Source of the DNA: Paramacrobiotus metropolitanus
Lineage: Eukaryota; Tardigrada; Eutardigrada; Parachela; Macrobiotidae
Assembly (NCBI RefSeq): GCF_019649055.1
Contig: NW_026570346.1
Location: 62,001-126,000, forward strand
Direction: 5' to 3'
Length of the DNA stretch: 64,000 nt
In this document: positions 44,187-57,600 of the stretch, in pieces
Layout of the letters: each line of letters starts with the position of its first letter
How positions within the stretch are numbered: the first letter of the stretch is position 1
Position numbers and translations under genes: made by a program
The notes under the pieces: generated by a model
What the model was told of the DNA's origin: nothing
The model's database searches: none
Seen by the model: only the letters and a program-made list of their open reading frames with translations

Positions 44187-45565
44187 ACACGAAAACCGCG
44201 TAAGTTTCAAATCAATTTTCCTATAGAATAAATTTTCTTACAAAAGAAAACATCATAAGAAAACATAAGAAAACATAAGAAACATAAGACAGACGAGAAA
44301 CATAAAAGCACAAGAAAACATAAGAGACAAAAGGAAATGTAGGAAAACATAATTATAAGGAAACGAATTTTAGCTGTATTTGTATAAACTCTTTGAAGAT
44401 AGTCCAAGAAAATTAAAGGTAGTTCAATACTGTACTATTTTCGTTCCAGGAATAATGGGTAAAATATTACGTTCTTCGCTGCGACGCTGCCGTCCACGGC
44501 CAGTTACTCCATGTTGTGGTTTTCGAACCGGCTGTAACTTGTACTCCCTCCGGTTGCAAATTCGGGCACAACTTTTGGATCAGCGTCCGGTGCTGGGGCT
44601 CCAGCGGTGGCGTTGTGGCGCTAAACAATAAGATGCTCAACGTTACGGAAATGATAATCGTATTTTGCAATACGAACCTCAAATTCGATTATGATTCCGT
44701 AACGTTCCCGGATTATCCACCTACACATCAGGAAAAATAAGTCCGCTCTTTCCCCTTTTCGAGTGGTAAGATAAATTATATACGATTACGATTAACAGTA
44801 CATAATATATGTACTGTTAATCGTAATCGTTTGTACAATTTTTAGTAATAATATATATTTCGTAATACATAGTATATATTTTGTACGAGCACTTCCATTT
44901 TAGTGGACGTTACAGTACTCTCACAAACAAAAGGTAACTGTCTCTTGGTAGTCCCCGTACCGCTACCAAATACTTTACTGTTACTACTTCTATGTGGACA
45001 GTTTCTTAAAAGGCTGAAAATTTCCGTTTCGCTGCTGAAATCTTGACGATTTACGAACTCTAATGTGGAGATTTGAAGTTTAATGAGCCTAGACTGGTCT
45101 CTTATACACAGATGCAGCAGCCTTTATAGCTAGCTTGCAAATAATATTAGAACATCAGTATGAGTAACGTGTAACGTCACAACATAAAATAGCTAGCACC
45201 ATATACGGAGCATGCAAGATGATGCAACATGCTAAAAAAAAACGTAGGTTGGATGATATCTAACACCCTATATTTACAGTTGTATATTTTATGTCTCTAT
45301 ATATACTTATACATGTAGCCTCAGCGGCCGAATAAACGGCCACAAGAACGAGCCTGTTTACTCTGCATTATTGTATATACGTAATCACTACGGATTGCGG
45401 TAATTTTGGTAAACTTGAGCATGCGCAACTTTTCAGTCATAAACTGTCAGTTGCATACAAAAAGCGTCAGCGGACGGTTTCTCAAATTGTTTGTTCTAAA
45501 ATTTGCGCTTTAGCACTTCCGTTGCATTGGTAATGTCCGCAATCCTCAGCGGCCGTTTGGCTTAC
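44187..45565 (+). repeat. Tandem duplication, unit 2
   Basis: It matches unit 1 but has two insertions. One is an inverted duplication at 44782-44830 and its tail. The other is about 80 bp at roughly 44998-45078 (gctgaaaatttccgtttcgc). Confidence 0.85.
44782..44830. repeat. Perfect 23-bp-arm palindrome with a 3-nt loop, only in unit 2
   Basis: acgattacgattaacagtac+ata (44782-44804) is followed by ata and its exact inverse (44808-44830). Unit 1 carries only one arm near 43497-43518. Confidence 0.95.
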
Positions 45566-48269
45566 GTTAATGTCTGCACTTTCTATGTAATTCTTTATGA
45601 TAGAGTAAGGTACTGGCGTGCTGTATGCTACGACTAATCTTCATCGTATACCACATATTGCTAACTGCAGAGCAGTCACGATTCGGCTGGTTGCTTATTG
45701 AAACGTTTATGCAGACTTTGTAATTGCTGCTTCGCAGGTTACGCCCGCGCCGCAGCTCGGCGACGCCTTCGGGGCAGTCGCTAAGCTATTCCGCTTAATA
45801 GTAGCCTGAGCCAAACCGCCAGATCATAAGCTTATGGTTTGCCTTATGTTGCATATTGAATTCCCCTATATTCCCTGCCGCGTCCCACATCAGTTACGGT
45901 CCATCCGGGCTGGTATTGTATATCCGGGATTATTGTTTACTCGGATATCGGCACTAACTTTCTGAAAAACGGGAATAATTCCCTTTCCGGTTGTCGAATG
46001 ATGTCCATGTTCCGTGATGTTCGAATTCCCCCTCAGCACTGTAATAGAACAACTTCCTGCCAAATTTTATTTCCCTGCCAATCGATTTACTTCCGCATAT
46101 CGATGGCTAAATCCGCTTACTCGCTTACTGAGCAGTAAGCGCGGCAACCGTGTTCTCTCTGTTCTCTCTTTCACTTTCACGCATGGCTAAAGCCGCAAAA
46201 CCGGTTCCGAGGTTAAGTAAATTTTGGCGCCCATTGTAATTGTCAACGCGCAGCTGCTTTATGAGGTGTGATGTGATTTGGTCAAGACACAGACTTGCAC
46301 CTTTGGAGGAAACCGATCACCACACATAGCACAGTTGTTTACGAGAGGTAGGCTGTAGCCCGCTTGAGTTGAGTTTTAATGGTTTCTTCAGCTAATGAAT
46401 ACGTTTTTCTTATAACTGCAGATGAAACGTTTACTCTACGCTAAATCCTCTACAAGATGGTGGGTCACGCATTATTTTAGAACATAACCGTGAATTTTGG
46501 CGAATTATTTTATCGGCACGATTGCCGGTTAAGCTTGTCCTATATGAAGCGCTCTGCCTCACTGCCTGTTTGCATTATAAATACACTGCGCAGCACTCGT
46601 AAGCGCAGGTATGGCACCCATTTCTTGCTTCTCCGGATACAGATATCTTTACGTCCGGGCATCATTTAACCGCTGCATAAGAGTGGAGTATGTATTTTAG
46701 ATTAAACTGCAAATTCGATGAATTACTTTTTTTATCTATTTGCAATTTTATTTGCAATAAGTACAGAGACCAGCATCGCTCACAAAAATACGTTCAAATG
46801 AAAAATTTATCCCAGTTGGCACGTGAAAGTGAAAGGGACCGTACATAACACACTCATGGCATGAATTATTTATACCTGAACGTTCTGTAATATTATTTTA
46901 GTGCTCGCAGTATGTAGTGAGCAGTGCTTATTCACTGCACATATCTGCGCGAAAGCAGAAGCGGATGTGGAGTGTTCTGCCGTAAATGGCCCATAATTAA
47001 TTGCTTGTTTTACCGCGGTGTAAATTTTGCAGGTTTCCTAAATCAATTTATTTGAAATGTATTTGATGGAATTCCAAATTCAAAAAACCTAAGTTTTTGT
47101 AGGACGATACAAATAGGAGACTACTGTGGTACGAAGTACAGACTGTATATTAAAAATAATGTCACTTGCAAAGGCTAACCGTCAGATGTGGCTAAACAAA
47201 TACAGTATTTAACAATGTAAATTCGTACATAACACTACAAAGTACAGTACATACTGTTACTATGAATTGTTGGCATTTAGCGTAATAATTATTATTTCAA
47301 TTTTGGGACGACTGGATTCTTGGACATCCACTTTTTAAGCGGAGTAGTAGGTATAACTTAAAAAAAGCGCTTGCCGTCGCTCTTTTCATTGCGATTAAGT
47401 GGTGAATCATGAATTTGCATTGCTATAGCAAGTACACTATGTACTAATCTAATTGTTGTTTTATAAAAACAGTAAGCGATTACAGAATATGTTATCAAAC
47501 AGTTCCTGTTGCGAATGCCGGTTGCAGCATAATGTATTCAGTATTCTACCATACATATCTGTGCGGGCTAGCCAGTGGCCACTGCTGCTTGTTCCTACGA
47601 CGTAATAGGGGGGCGCTACAGTCATGCAGCAAAATTCACTGCAACGAAGCAGCTGCGCCTTGCTAATTCTGTATTTTTCAGTGTGTATGTATTTTTTTGC
47701 ATTTGGGAACCGTTGCTCATGTATTCCGTCCGTTTGCGCGGGGTCTAATAGTCTTTTATACTAAAAGATTTATACTAAAAGGTGGTGTGGTTAGCGTGTC
47801 TGCAACGATGCACTTACTTTATCTTTAAAATCCACATATTATGTGGTAGCTATAATCTGGTAGATTTTTACAAAATTTGTTCGACTTGAGAAAACAAATC
47901 CGTTTGCAAGAAAAATCTGGAAAACCTTACTGTACAAATTCTACGGCGCACCGCGCACTGAAACAGTCAATCAGAAAAATCGGAAGCATCTCCGAATCCC
48001 GAAGACAGTTTGTGCTCAAATAACGGTAGCTGTCTCAGTGGCGGTGTGCTTGACTTTTATGTAACAACCCGTCCATGAGGTGGGATAGGTACTCCTTGCA
48101 AAACCGGTGTTTTGTGTGCGTGAACGAAGTTCTGTATCTGTACTTGCAGTCTCGTTCCCAGTACAATACGTACTCTGTACAATGTACATATGTATCTGTA
48201 CATTTGCTGCGCATTATATTAGCATTAGAAAAAATTCTATTGTCAGAGGCGTACGACTGCGCCTGGTGC
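45566..48269. other. 2.7 kb with no recognisable feature
   Basis: I found no supported frame, splice pair, inverted repeat or tandem repeat. A GC-rich patch at 45742-45785 (cgccgcagctcggc) is faintly echoed in inverse at 48780-48800. Confidence 0.4.
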
Positions 48270-48480
48270 GTACGGTCCACACTGGACGACGTACTTGCAC
48301 TCATGCTTGCCGAATATCGCCTCTCTCGCTGTACGTACGTGTGCTGCTGCACTGCACTCATATCCGCTGAAGCGGATATACGCAGCGCATACACTGAGCC
48401 ACACTTGCTCTCTCGTTCCTCTTTCGCAGTATGACTCAGCGTTCATACGCTCGCGTTGGATTGAGTCCAGTCTGCGCATC
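48270..48480 (+). repeat. Dispersed repeat, pair with 41900-42150
   Basis: See 41900-42150. Confidence 0.75.
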
Positions 48481-49259
48481 ATCCCACAGCTGATGGCACA
48501 CAGCACGTGCTTGCCGCCAGTTGCTTCTTTCACGCCTTGACGGACGCTCAAGAACCCACTTAGCATTCACTTGCTTAGCCATCAGTGCTTTGGTCTTGCA
48601 TTCTTCCCTGCTATTACGCAGCATTTGTTCCCTTTATTTGTACAATAAAGCATCACTCGTGATCTCCTCGTGCTTGTCTGTTACACTATTTACAAAAACG
48701 TTGTTTATTGACATTTTTCGTATCAGTTAAAAGTTTTTTTTTATTTATCGTCTAGAACTGTTTTGGTCTATCACTCGCAGCCGGAGCCGAGCTGCGGCGC
48801 GAGCGGAGCTCGCAACGTAAGCTAGAATTTTGCAGAATAGAATTCTGTAATTATGCATGTTAAAGCTAATTTCCAGTGTCCGACGTGGTCGACAATTAAT
48901 TCATTAACCAAAATACGGGTATTTAGCTACAATGTATTCAATTTGCGTTACAGTATCGTAAAACTGATGTGGTAATAAATCATAAATAACTGCATTAAAA
49001 TTAGTACACTTTAGTGACTGTAGGTACGCCAAGTAACATTTACGTTTTTCGGTGACTGAGAGTCTGGGACGATTGCCATCCCGATAAAACTGACAGTGAA
49101 ATGCAACATTATCAAAAATATGAAATAAAATACATAACAAAAATATAATATAACACATTTAAAGCGCAAGTGTTTTTTTGGTAAAATTATCCTGGATGTT
49201 GTAATCTGCGGAAACCAGGGATCGGTGCGGTTTCCGATAGTGCAGATTAAAGTTGACAT
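48481..49259. other. Intergenic, nothing recognised
   Basis: Frames at 48904-49259 (minus) are AT-rich and without motif. Confidence 0.4.
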
Positions 49260-50090
49260 CCGGTATGCGGAATAATAATATTATTATGGTCATATTGCTA
49301 CATTAGCCTAAAATTACATAGACAACAAATACTAATAAGAATAACTAGCTTATTGTCCTTTACTACGAGGTAGGTTTAGCCGTTTACCTATGTAATATGT
49401 TTACCCTTCACATAAAGTACATGTGGGATATATACCTGTTATAATTTGAACAGTACAATATTTAATTCAAATGAAAATGTTACATTTATCCTGAGAATTG
49501 CATAAATATGCATATTCCAGAATTCGTACGACCTACTGAGTAGTCACCTAGAATTCCAGACCATTTTGAAATCTAACAGTTATAACTTACAACTGCAGTA
49601 TTTAATTTATTTGTAGTGCATTTTTTTTCCCGCGCAGTCCGTGCGGGGTTTACTAGTTCACTCAATAATCGCGGAAAAATACAATTTTCCTGCTTTGTGT
49701 CAGATATTTAATACGAAATACACCAAATACGAAAAATACGATATATCAGCAAAAAAACTGATTGTGCCTGGCTAGTAGGCCATTATAATGATAATTATGA
49801 GAAGAATGCTCTGATTAGAAATTGTTGCGCGTTTTATTCTGACCGCAAATTCTTTGAACGCATAGCAAACTAACTATGCGCTTTAAAATTTGGGGCGCAT
49901 AGAATGATGGAAATGAGTCAAGTGACCGTAAATAAATCGATTTAATCAGCTCTTAATTGTAAATAAATAAACTGTAAATTCATTAATTAATAAATTCAAT
50001 AACTGCAGATAAATAAATCGTATCAAGCGTCACCGATAAACGATAACAGTATGTCAGTATCATTTCCATGAAACTTACCGGAAAATTCCT
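49260..50090 (-). repeat. Inverted copy of 2830-3480
   Basis: The reverse complement matches the acggctaaa..tacctcgtagtaaaggac, ggtcgtacgaattctgg and gtgacgcttgat landmarks of 2830-3480 in order, and carries a related gcatag/ctatgc hairpin near 49860-49882. Confidence 0.75.
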
Positions 50091-51499
50091 ACCATTATCC
50101 AAACTGAAGATATCGTATTCGTCAGAATGGTGGGATGATCAAAGAAATGAATGGTGCCAGGAATCCATCCAAAAAAAACAAACTGTGGAGTCTTCAAGTT
50201 ACGTGACGAGTACGTGTCAGATAATAGCCAGTTTTTTTTTGCGGTCCTCGTAATAAACCTGCTGGGGATAATATCATGATTTTAAAACTTATTCTGGGCT
50301 TCGTTTTGAAGAGTTATTAAGGGTCCAGACATCCGAGTGATCAAAATTCACAGTTTTGTCGGTGCTTATGCATTGTAGAGAGTTCTTCGAAAATCCGAAT
50401 AAGCGTTGGTATCCACGATAGTCATGTAGACAACTGCTGGCATCACGGAAGTGTCGCATACAGAAAATGATCGGTTGTGGTTTGGTTCGGTTCCAGGTTG
50501 TTCATAGCGCCCGTGCGTCCTCACACACGCTGCGGCACATTCTACGTAACTTGTGTCATGCACGCACGCAAATCTCATTGGGCTGCTACAGTTGGAGACT
50601 GCCAGATTTTATACAAAAGCGGGTTACGGTTTAGCCGGGGTATATTAGGTACCCGAGCCGCAGACCGGCCGTCCCAATTTATTTTTAAGGATCTCATCTA
50701 CAGGAGATTTCATTTTGCGCACTGTAAAGAACGTGCGCTGTGATACATTCAACCTACTGCAGCGCCCTCTGGCCGCGGATCAGGAGCTGCCAAATGAACA
50801 CAAATACGCGTGGCGCTTATCAATAACGAAAATTGACCGGTCTTCTAGCTTGCCAATTAAGCTAAGTCCGAAGAAACGTAGAAACTGATGAGGTGCAGTT
50901 ACGTACTGCCGAACGAAAGCACGTATAAAAATAATATTATGCGCTTTCGTTCGACAATATCTGTACGTGCATTGGAACACGAAACAGTAGAATACGAGAC
51001 GCCCTCGCGCGTCTATGATAGTGCAAAAGGCACTAGTTCTCGACAAATATAACAAGCCCCCAACGACCGATTCTCACAGCATCGTCGAAAAATTTCTTTG
51101 AATAGTACGTACAGAGTACATCCATGTGGACTGTGTACATCAGTGCACATCTATATTAAAAAAAAGCAAAATTAGTAAGAGAATCCGGCCTTCGGGTGTA
51201 CTGCAAAATGACTCATGGCACGAAATTTGGATACATGTACGAAAACTTTAACATTTGTACGATGCGTGTCTCGTGAATCAGCCTTTGCTAACTATTTTTC
51301 CAATATATTGCTAAAAGAGCTGCGAACTACTGTACTCAGTATTCTTGTTTATAGTTTGATCTGAGAGACTGTGTGTTCTGGAGAATTGTTGTTGTTGTGA
51401 GCGCCTGCTGTCTCGAATTGTGCATCTTGCCTTGAATATGTGCGGACGTTAAACCATTAAACCTAATACAAAAAGTTAGCGGATCAGCCGCGTGTTGAC
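50091..51499. other. Intergenic
   Basis: The only structure seen is a hairpin at 50910-50953 (cgaacgaaagc / gctttcgttcg, 22-nt loop). Confidence 0.4.
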
Positions 51500-51655
51500 A
51501 AGCGCCCAACGTACCATATGCCGTGAATACCGACTCGCCCATGCCGATGGCACGACCCCGCTGGTAGACGCGGAATTTGACGCTCTCGCAGGTCTTGATG
51601 GTCCCGCAGGTTGCCGTTGGCCCGCTCCACCAGGACGCCGAGCGGCTCTACGCTA
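51500..51655 (-). pseudogene. Broken copy of exon 1 of the four-repeat gene
   Basis: The minus strand encodes VEPLGVLVERANGNLRDH, then after a frame-breaking deletion KTCESVKFRVYQRG and SVFTAYGTL. This aligns with EYEPFGVLVERANRYLRDH, NTCESVAFRVYQRG and SVFTAYG in 59616-59955. The proline-rich N-terminus is absent. It is a partial, probably non-functional duplicate about 8 kb downstream of its source. Confidence 0.75.
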
Positions 51656-52779
51656 CGACATCGTTGCAGGGATTCCTCAGTGTTATACGCAGTGGCGAAC
51701 CGATTACCGGATATCTCTCACATTGCTCGCACACTCGCACACTGTCAAACATGAGCATACCTGCTCACGAGCGCGAGGTCACACAGTAGCATTAATAAAG
51801 CATTTCCAGATTAAAATTTATTATTGTATTTCTATGTAACAGATACACGAAATTGTGCTACTATACCGTACGTCTTAAATCATGGCACACATGTCGTTCC
51901 ACTGTGATCTGTCTGCATAGTGCATACAACGATATACAACACTCGTACGTACATGTCAGTACTTGGCAGAAATTGTGCATCGTGTCCATACCCCGGCACC
52001 GTGCACAGTTAGCGTAACGTGCAGCACATCAACTTCCGGTTGCACTTACTGGGGATCCGCCGGTCAGGACCACATAGTGCGACGGATCTGGGATATCGGG
52101 ACAAACCAGGCCGTATCCACATCGTACTAACGCGGTGCAAGAATTATATTTTGTGCTGCTGCAGTATAGTATCTGTAGGACAACGACATGACAGAACTAT
52201 GTAACATTGTGCTTACCGACATTAAAATTTATTATGCTTTACGTGCACATTGATTAATGAGTGTTAAATGATGCGCAAATTTACAGCTTTCCTGGTTCGA
52301 GGCCACTCTAAGAAAAAGTAAAAATTCAGGAAGATTTTTTATTTGTAAATTATTTCCTTTTCTGATGAATCAGGCTGACGATTACAGTATTTTCATAATG
52401 TTTTGGTGTGTATCGTTAGGTGTGTCTTGAAAATTCGATATCACTCATAAATATTGAGATATGTTTTCGCCAGAAAATTGTGTTTTGCATGCACATCACA
52501 TTTGTGGTTTGTTAGATGGGTAACTTACCACGAGGCCGGTATGGAAACCAGGTAAAACCAGCCCTTGTTTTTGACAATTCCTTAAGCGAAATCTAGGAAG
52601 TTATCCTTTTTAGCGCTGGAATCCAGTGATTCGAGCAATAAAAATTAGTGATAAAAATTACCAGTAAAAAGAAAAAAAACTGGATTCAACTGAAAAATTA
52701 CATACACTACGGCAAATGGCGGCGTTTCAGCGTCTTTTGAATTTGACGGAACCAAATTCAGCCATGGGAACGATTCATA
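51656..52779. other. Intergenic, nothing recognised
   Basis: A box-B-like string (ggttcgaggcc) near 52289 has no matching box A or stem. Confidence 0.4.
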
Positions 52780-53210
52780 ACATCGTTCAGCCCCAGGAGC
52801 GCTGTTGCACTCTTTTATTATTTCCCCACGTTTTCCCGGATATCAGGTTTCCGGGCCCGTTTACCCAGGTTATAAGTACAGGTACCCTTGTGTATCAGAT
52901 GTTACTGTGCAGTGAGTGTACTTTATTTCAATAGCACGATAACAATATTATCAAGGTCTAATTATGCTCGAACAAAACAATATTCTCAACGGTACCGCTT
53001 ACTGAAACAGCATTACCACGTTGGATTGCTAAAGAAATGTTAGAAATGTTCTGTTTCGACAATCCGTTGGTTTGTTGCGAAATCCTCTTCCCAGTTTCTC
53101 TAATGAATCTTTTTTTGGCCGATGTACCCCAAGCAGCTACCGTGACTTATATTCTCCATGCAGTATAATTTCTAACAGGGTTAGTATCTACGGTACAAAT
53201 ACGTGCATAT
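52780..53210 (+). repeat. Block Y, partial and diverged copy
   Basis: tttccccacgttttcccgga, ccttgtgtatcagatg and gtactttattt track 26220-26310. gttagtatctacggtacaaa and neighbours track 26325-26465. Confidence 0.65.
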
Positions 53211-53619
53211 CTCTATACCGTCGCAGTGTACTCCGCATGTTATCAATTTAATTTGGCATTTCTGCCGAAAAGAAGACAAAGTACTAATGACAGAAAATTC
53301 CAACAGAAGCAGTCAAACATGACTGACTGCGGGATATTTGCGATAGCCTTCGATGTGGAGATACTGTTTGAATTTTAACCGTCACTCTGAAGTGATCCCA
53401 TCCAAAACTGTGAAGTTGTCTTCAGCGGAAATAAGAAAGTACCTGCAAGACTGTCCTATGAAGGACTCTATGAACGCGGTTTCTCGTGTTGGCTGCAGCA
53501 CCTACAATGTTGACGTTTCCGCTACAAATATTGTCTGAATCATTTATGCAGTATCATTAACGTTTTGTTGTGTAAAAAGCCGGTGGTCAACTGACTGCAG
53601 TAGTGCCATTAGCGAACTG
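53211..53619. other. Intergenic, nothing recognised
   Basis: No supported feature. Confidence 0.4.
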
Positions 53620-54299
53620 TACTCTCACGGTCGTTCAAATGGACACCTATAGTAAGTGAATGGGCGATGGTCGTTCAAAGTGGCCACCATTTATTGCAAA
53701 TTCCACAAACCGATTTCCTTCCGGCTTTTTTCTTTACCTGATTCAGCATAGCGTACTCTACAAATACTACTTGAAATTTTTCAAAAATCCTAAACCGTTT
53801 TCTTGAATCATTTTAGCCACGCCACTCGAGCCACTGCACTACACCATGATTAATGGAGTCACCGCCAAACGTGTGCGGTTGCGCAGTCGCTGTGTAAGGG
53901 ACATACGTGCACATTGAAAAGGAAGAAACCTAGCGAACAATTTCCAAAAAGGAATACACTAATAAAGTTGAGCTTAAACGAGTCTGCAATACTCTGCATT
54001 ATTTTGCGCCGCCGCACATGATTGCCGCTAACTGCAGTAATCATGGTGTAGTGCAGTGGCTCGGGTGGCGTGGCTAAAGTGCTTCGTCACTAGTTTTTTA
54101 ACGACGCATTTGCAAGAAAACGGTTTAGGATTTTTGAAAAATTTCAAGTAGTATTTGTAGAGTACGCTATGCTGAATCAGGTAAAGAAAAAAACCGGAAG
54201 GGAAATCGGTTTGTGGAATTCGTAATAAATGGTGGCCACTTTGAACGACCATCGCCCATTCACTTACTATAGGTGGCCATTTGAACGACCGTACGAGTA
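53620..54299. mobile_element. GGTCGTTCAA-family inverted-repeat element, about 680 bp
   Basis: The ends tactc..acggtcgttcaaatgg and ccatttgaacgaccgt..gagta are inverse. The arms of roughly 240 bp share ccacaaaccgatttccttcc, attcagcatagcgtactct and agccactgcactacaccat with their inverses around a core near 53880-54030. No target duplication is seen and no coding sequence. Confidence 0.8.
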
Positions 54300-54661
54300 G
54301 TGCATACGAATTAAAAGTCACATAACGTTTGTAGTGCCATTAGCCATATTGCGATATGGACTGGAGTGGCATTAGCGCTTTATTTTGGACTGCAGTGGCA
54401 TTAGCCCAAGCCTAAAACATAAGCCAAACCGTTCTTAATAAAAAAATAACATATGAACATTAAATGAAATATTTCAAAGAGCAGTGCAGTAAATACACTA
54501 ACGCCGCGATTCCAGCAGACCGGGATGATTTTATACAAATATCAACTGGAGAATAAACCAGCACAAAAAATTCCGAATCAGCCGGCGAATAACATGATGA
54601 AAGCACTTATGACGCAGAGTAATAGCTATTCACAGAATCCAGGATGGTTGACGCGACGCGA
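54300..54661. other. Intergenic between element and gene 3' end
   Basis: Nothing was recognised; 54340-54410 has a 'ggcattagc' motif repeated three times. Confidence 0.4.
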
Positions 54662-57600
54662 TTATGCAATCGTACAACCTTCGCCGCTGTCCGTTTGCAG
54701 TGTGTAATTCTCCAAGTGGGAATCCTGTTGCGGGCCGACCAATTCTGGCCGATCCATGCCGTCCGTGTAGATCCGGTACAGACAGCCGAAGCGCTCATCG
54801 TCCCGCTCGGTGGACGGCGTGCTGGTAATGTAGGTGTCGTTCCACGTGTGCATGGCGTCGAAGCCATACACCGACTCGCCGCCATGAGCGATGCGCATCA
54901 CCAGCGTCTCCGCGCAGACGATGCGGGCTTCCGCTGCCCGCACCCACTGATCCGCACGCCGGCGACACGCTGCCTGCGTTTCAAAGACGCCCTTGGCGAA
55001 GAACCCCGGCGGCTTCGTCATCTCCGGGATGAAGAGTCGGGAGGCCGGCTGGATGGTCGAACGGGACACGGGACCGCGGTCCGCTCGCTGGATGGCGTAG
55101 GCTACCCGCAGAAACCTGCAAAGCGTTACCGTGCTTAATGAGAGGACCCGGTACATGGTGCTAAAGTCGTATACGAGCGTCCTTCTCGCATATATCTGTA
55201 CATGCTTTCGGCACCCCCCTGCCATTAACCAAAGCTGCCGAGCAAATCTCTGTAACCAACCGAAGATAATTGAGCCTCTGTTTGTGCTCATGGTACGCCA
55301 TATCTTGGGTGTCGATGCCTTTGTTGTAGCTCCAGCGGAACATGACGGTCTGGACGTTAACCAGGCGATAGTTGGGCGGCACCGTCCCCAACCACTGCTG
55401 GACACACCGTAGCACCACAGGAAACGGCTCCATCCGAGGATTGGAGAAGAAGCCTTCTTTCTCCAGCATCTGTGGCACAAAATCCTGGAATCCAACCTGC
55501 ACATCGCCGCCGGGACCTCGGATGTAAAAGATGCGGATGAGATAAAGGAAGCGCTGACTGGCAAAACCCCGCTCGGTCCAGATGGTGCGATCCGGGTCCA
55601 ACGCTGCGGAAAAGAGTGGAGATGTCACTGGTGTACTTCATTTTCACGGTCTCTATATATTTCGACGTTTTTGGTATTCGGAGCATCTTCTCAACATAGA
55701 TGCACGTACCGGGCACCACAGACACGGTATTTTCCACGTTGTTCAACACGACAAAAACTTTTCGAAAAGACTTCATGGGATAGTTAGAGCTTATACAAGT
55801 TTATGAACGAAAACCATACAAAAACATTACTAAAAGGTTTTGGAACAACGCGACAAATACCGTGACTCGGGTGTCAGGTACGCGGTATTGTAAAAGCGCC
55901 CGAAATGCGGTAAAGTCGAGGTATGCAATAATAACTCCGCAGCTCTGTCCGACGCCAGTGCCGGCGATTTACACGCAATGGATGCGGTGTTCCTGCTTCA
56001 CGCTGTTTGTTAAAGAAAATGGCCCGGTACATGGTGTCAAAGATGGGATACATACACTAAAACTTTTGCTTTCGCGCACTACGAACCACTTTTTTGCAAT
56101 GCTTTATATCGTTTTAAAGCTAAATAATATGTATGCACTGTTCTGAAAAACGTTTGTGTGCGCAGCATTGGGTTGCCGAGATATGATGAACTAAAACGTG
56201 CAATAAGTTTAATTGCATTGCTGTGTACCAACGTCTGGTTATTACTGTCCTTGAAACTTTCCTTTAAAAGACACATCGCCATATAATCGAACGTGAACGA
56301 GTTCCAAGTTCATAGCACTTTCCCATAATTTTTAAATGAATTTTAAAATTTTTGAAATTCACTTTTGAATTATGGGGTAGTATGAACCTGAAATTGGTTC
56401 AAGTTTGACTTTATGGCCATGCTTTACAGCAAAGTTTCAATAACCACGCTTTTGGTACACAACAATGCATTTAAACTTTTCGCTCATTTCAGTTCGTTAT
56501 GTGTCGGCGACCGGATGTTGCGCACGATAAACAGTTTTCAGACCAATATATACAAATTAATTAGCTTTAGAATGACATAAAGTATTGCAAAAAAATGATT
56601 CGGAATACACGAAAGGGAAAGTTTGTGTATATGTATCCCATTTTTAACGCCTTGTACCGAGCCATTCTACTTAACGATGTCAGTTTATGACGTCAATGAG
56701 CAGCGACCCGAGCGGCCGAGCTCCGATATTTTATATGTCGGTGTTCTTGACTGACCTTTACTGCCCCACTTAATCGGCAGGGTTTCCATCGTGATGATCG
56801 TCCCTTTGATGGGGGTGCGATTGATGCGCTGCAGCACGCCGTCCAGTCGCTGAATCGTCCCGTCGTGCAGGATGTCGGGAAGGAAGTTCAGATAGCCGAG
56901 CTGTTGCGGCTCCGTCGGATTATCACGCATGACAGGCCGCTGCTGCGTCCACAGACGCAGACCACGGATGTACCGGTTGGTCGCTTCCCCTGCAACTATA
57001 GGGCATTAGTGCAGGCCAATTGGTAAAACAGAATTCTGGGAGGGATTTTCAGCTTATCCATCCGTGTAACCGTTGTGCTTCGACGTCGAAGCGCAACCAT
57101 TACCCAAACTAACTCACATGCACAGATCAACAAAAGTCTTGCGTGTTGGGACCAAAAGTACATACAGCCACCCAGATTCAGCTCCTAAACTCAGAATCGA
57201 CTTTTTTGACGTAATACCACGTTCACCACATTACAGCAACAATAAAGAGGTTTCCAGTTCCACTTTTCAAAATCTTTCTTGGCACAGAAGCGTACACGAA
57301 TTACGATTGGACGATAATTTTTTCGCTGAGTCATGGATAGTTTTTAAACGTTCTCCGTTGGCCGATGCGAATCGGCTTCCCAAATGCCAAATGCAACTGG
57401 CCTCTACCATTATGACGTTTGTCGAGTCAGGCTGTGTTTACAGCTTGAGGATAACTATCTTGGTTTTGATTTTGAAATACGTGAAGCCGTACTTCCGGTT
57501 TTATTTTGGTAACCGTTTTCAGCTTCTATTGTACTGTGATCGTGTGAGTGAAATACGGAATAATTTGAGAATACTGAAGGATATATGGACGATTTCGTAC

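Noticed and set aside
55357-55776. Upstream extension of exon 3 of the four-repeat gene (MKSFRKVFVVLNN...)
   Set aside because: It lies in intron 2. The CCGCAG acceptor at 55604 joins exon 2 to exon 3 in phase, and the extension reads a different frame after it.
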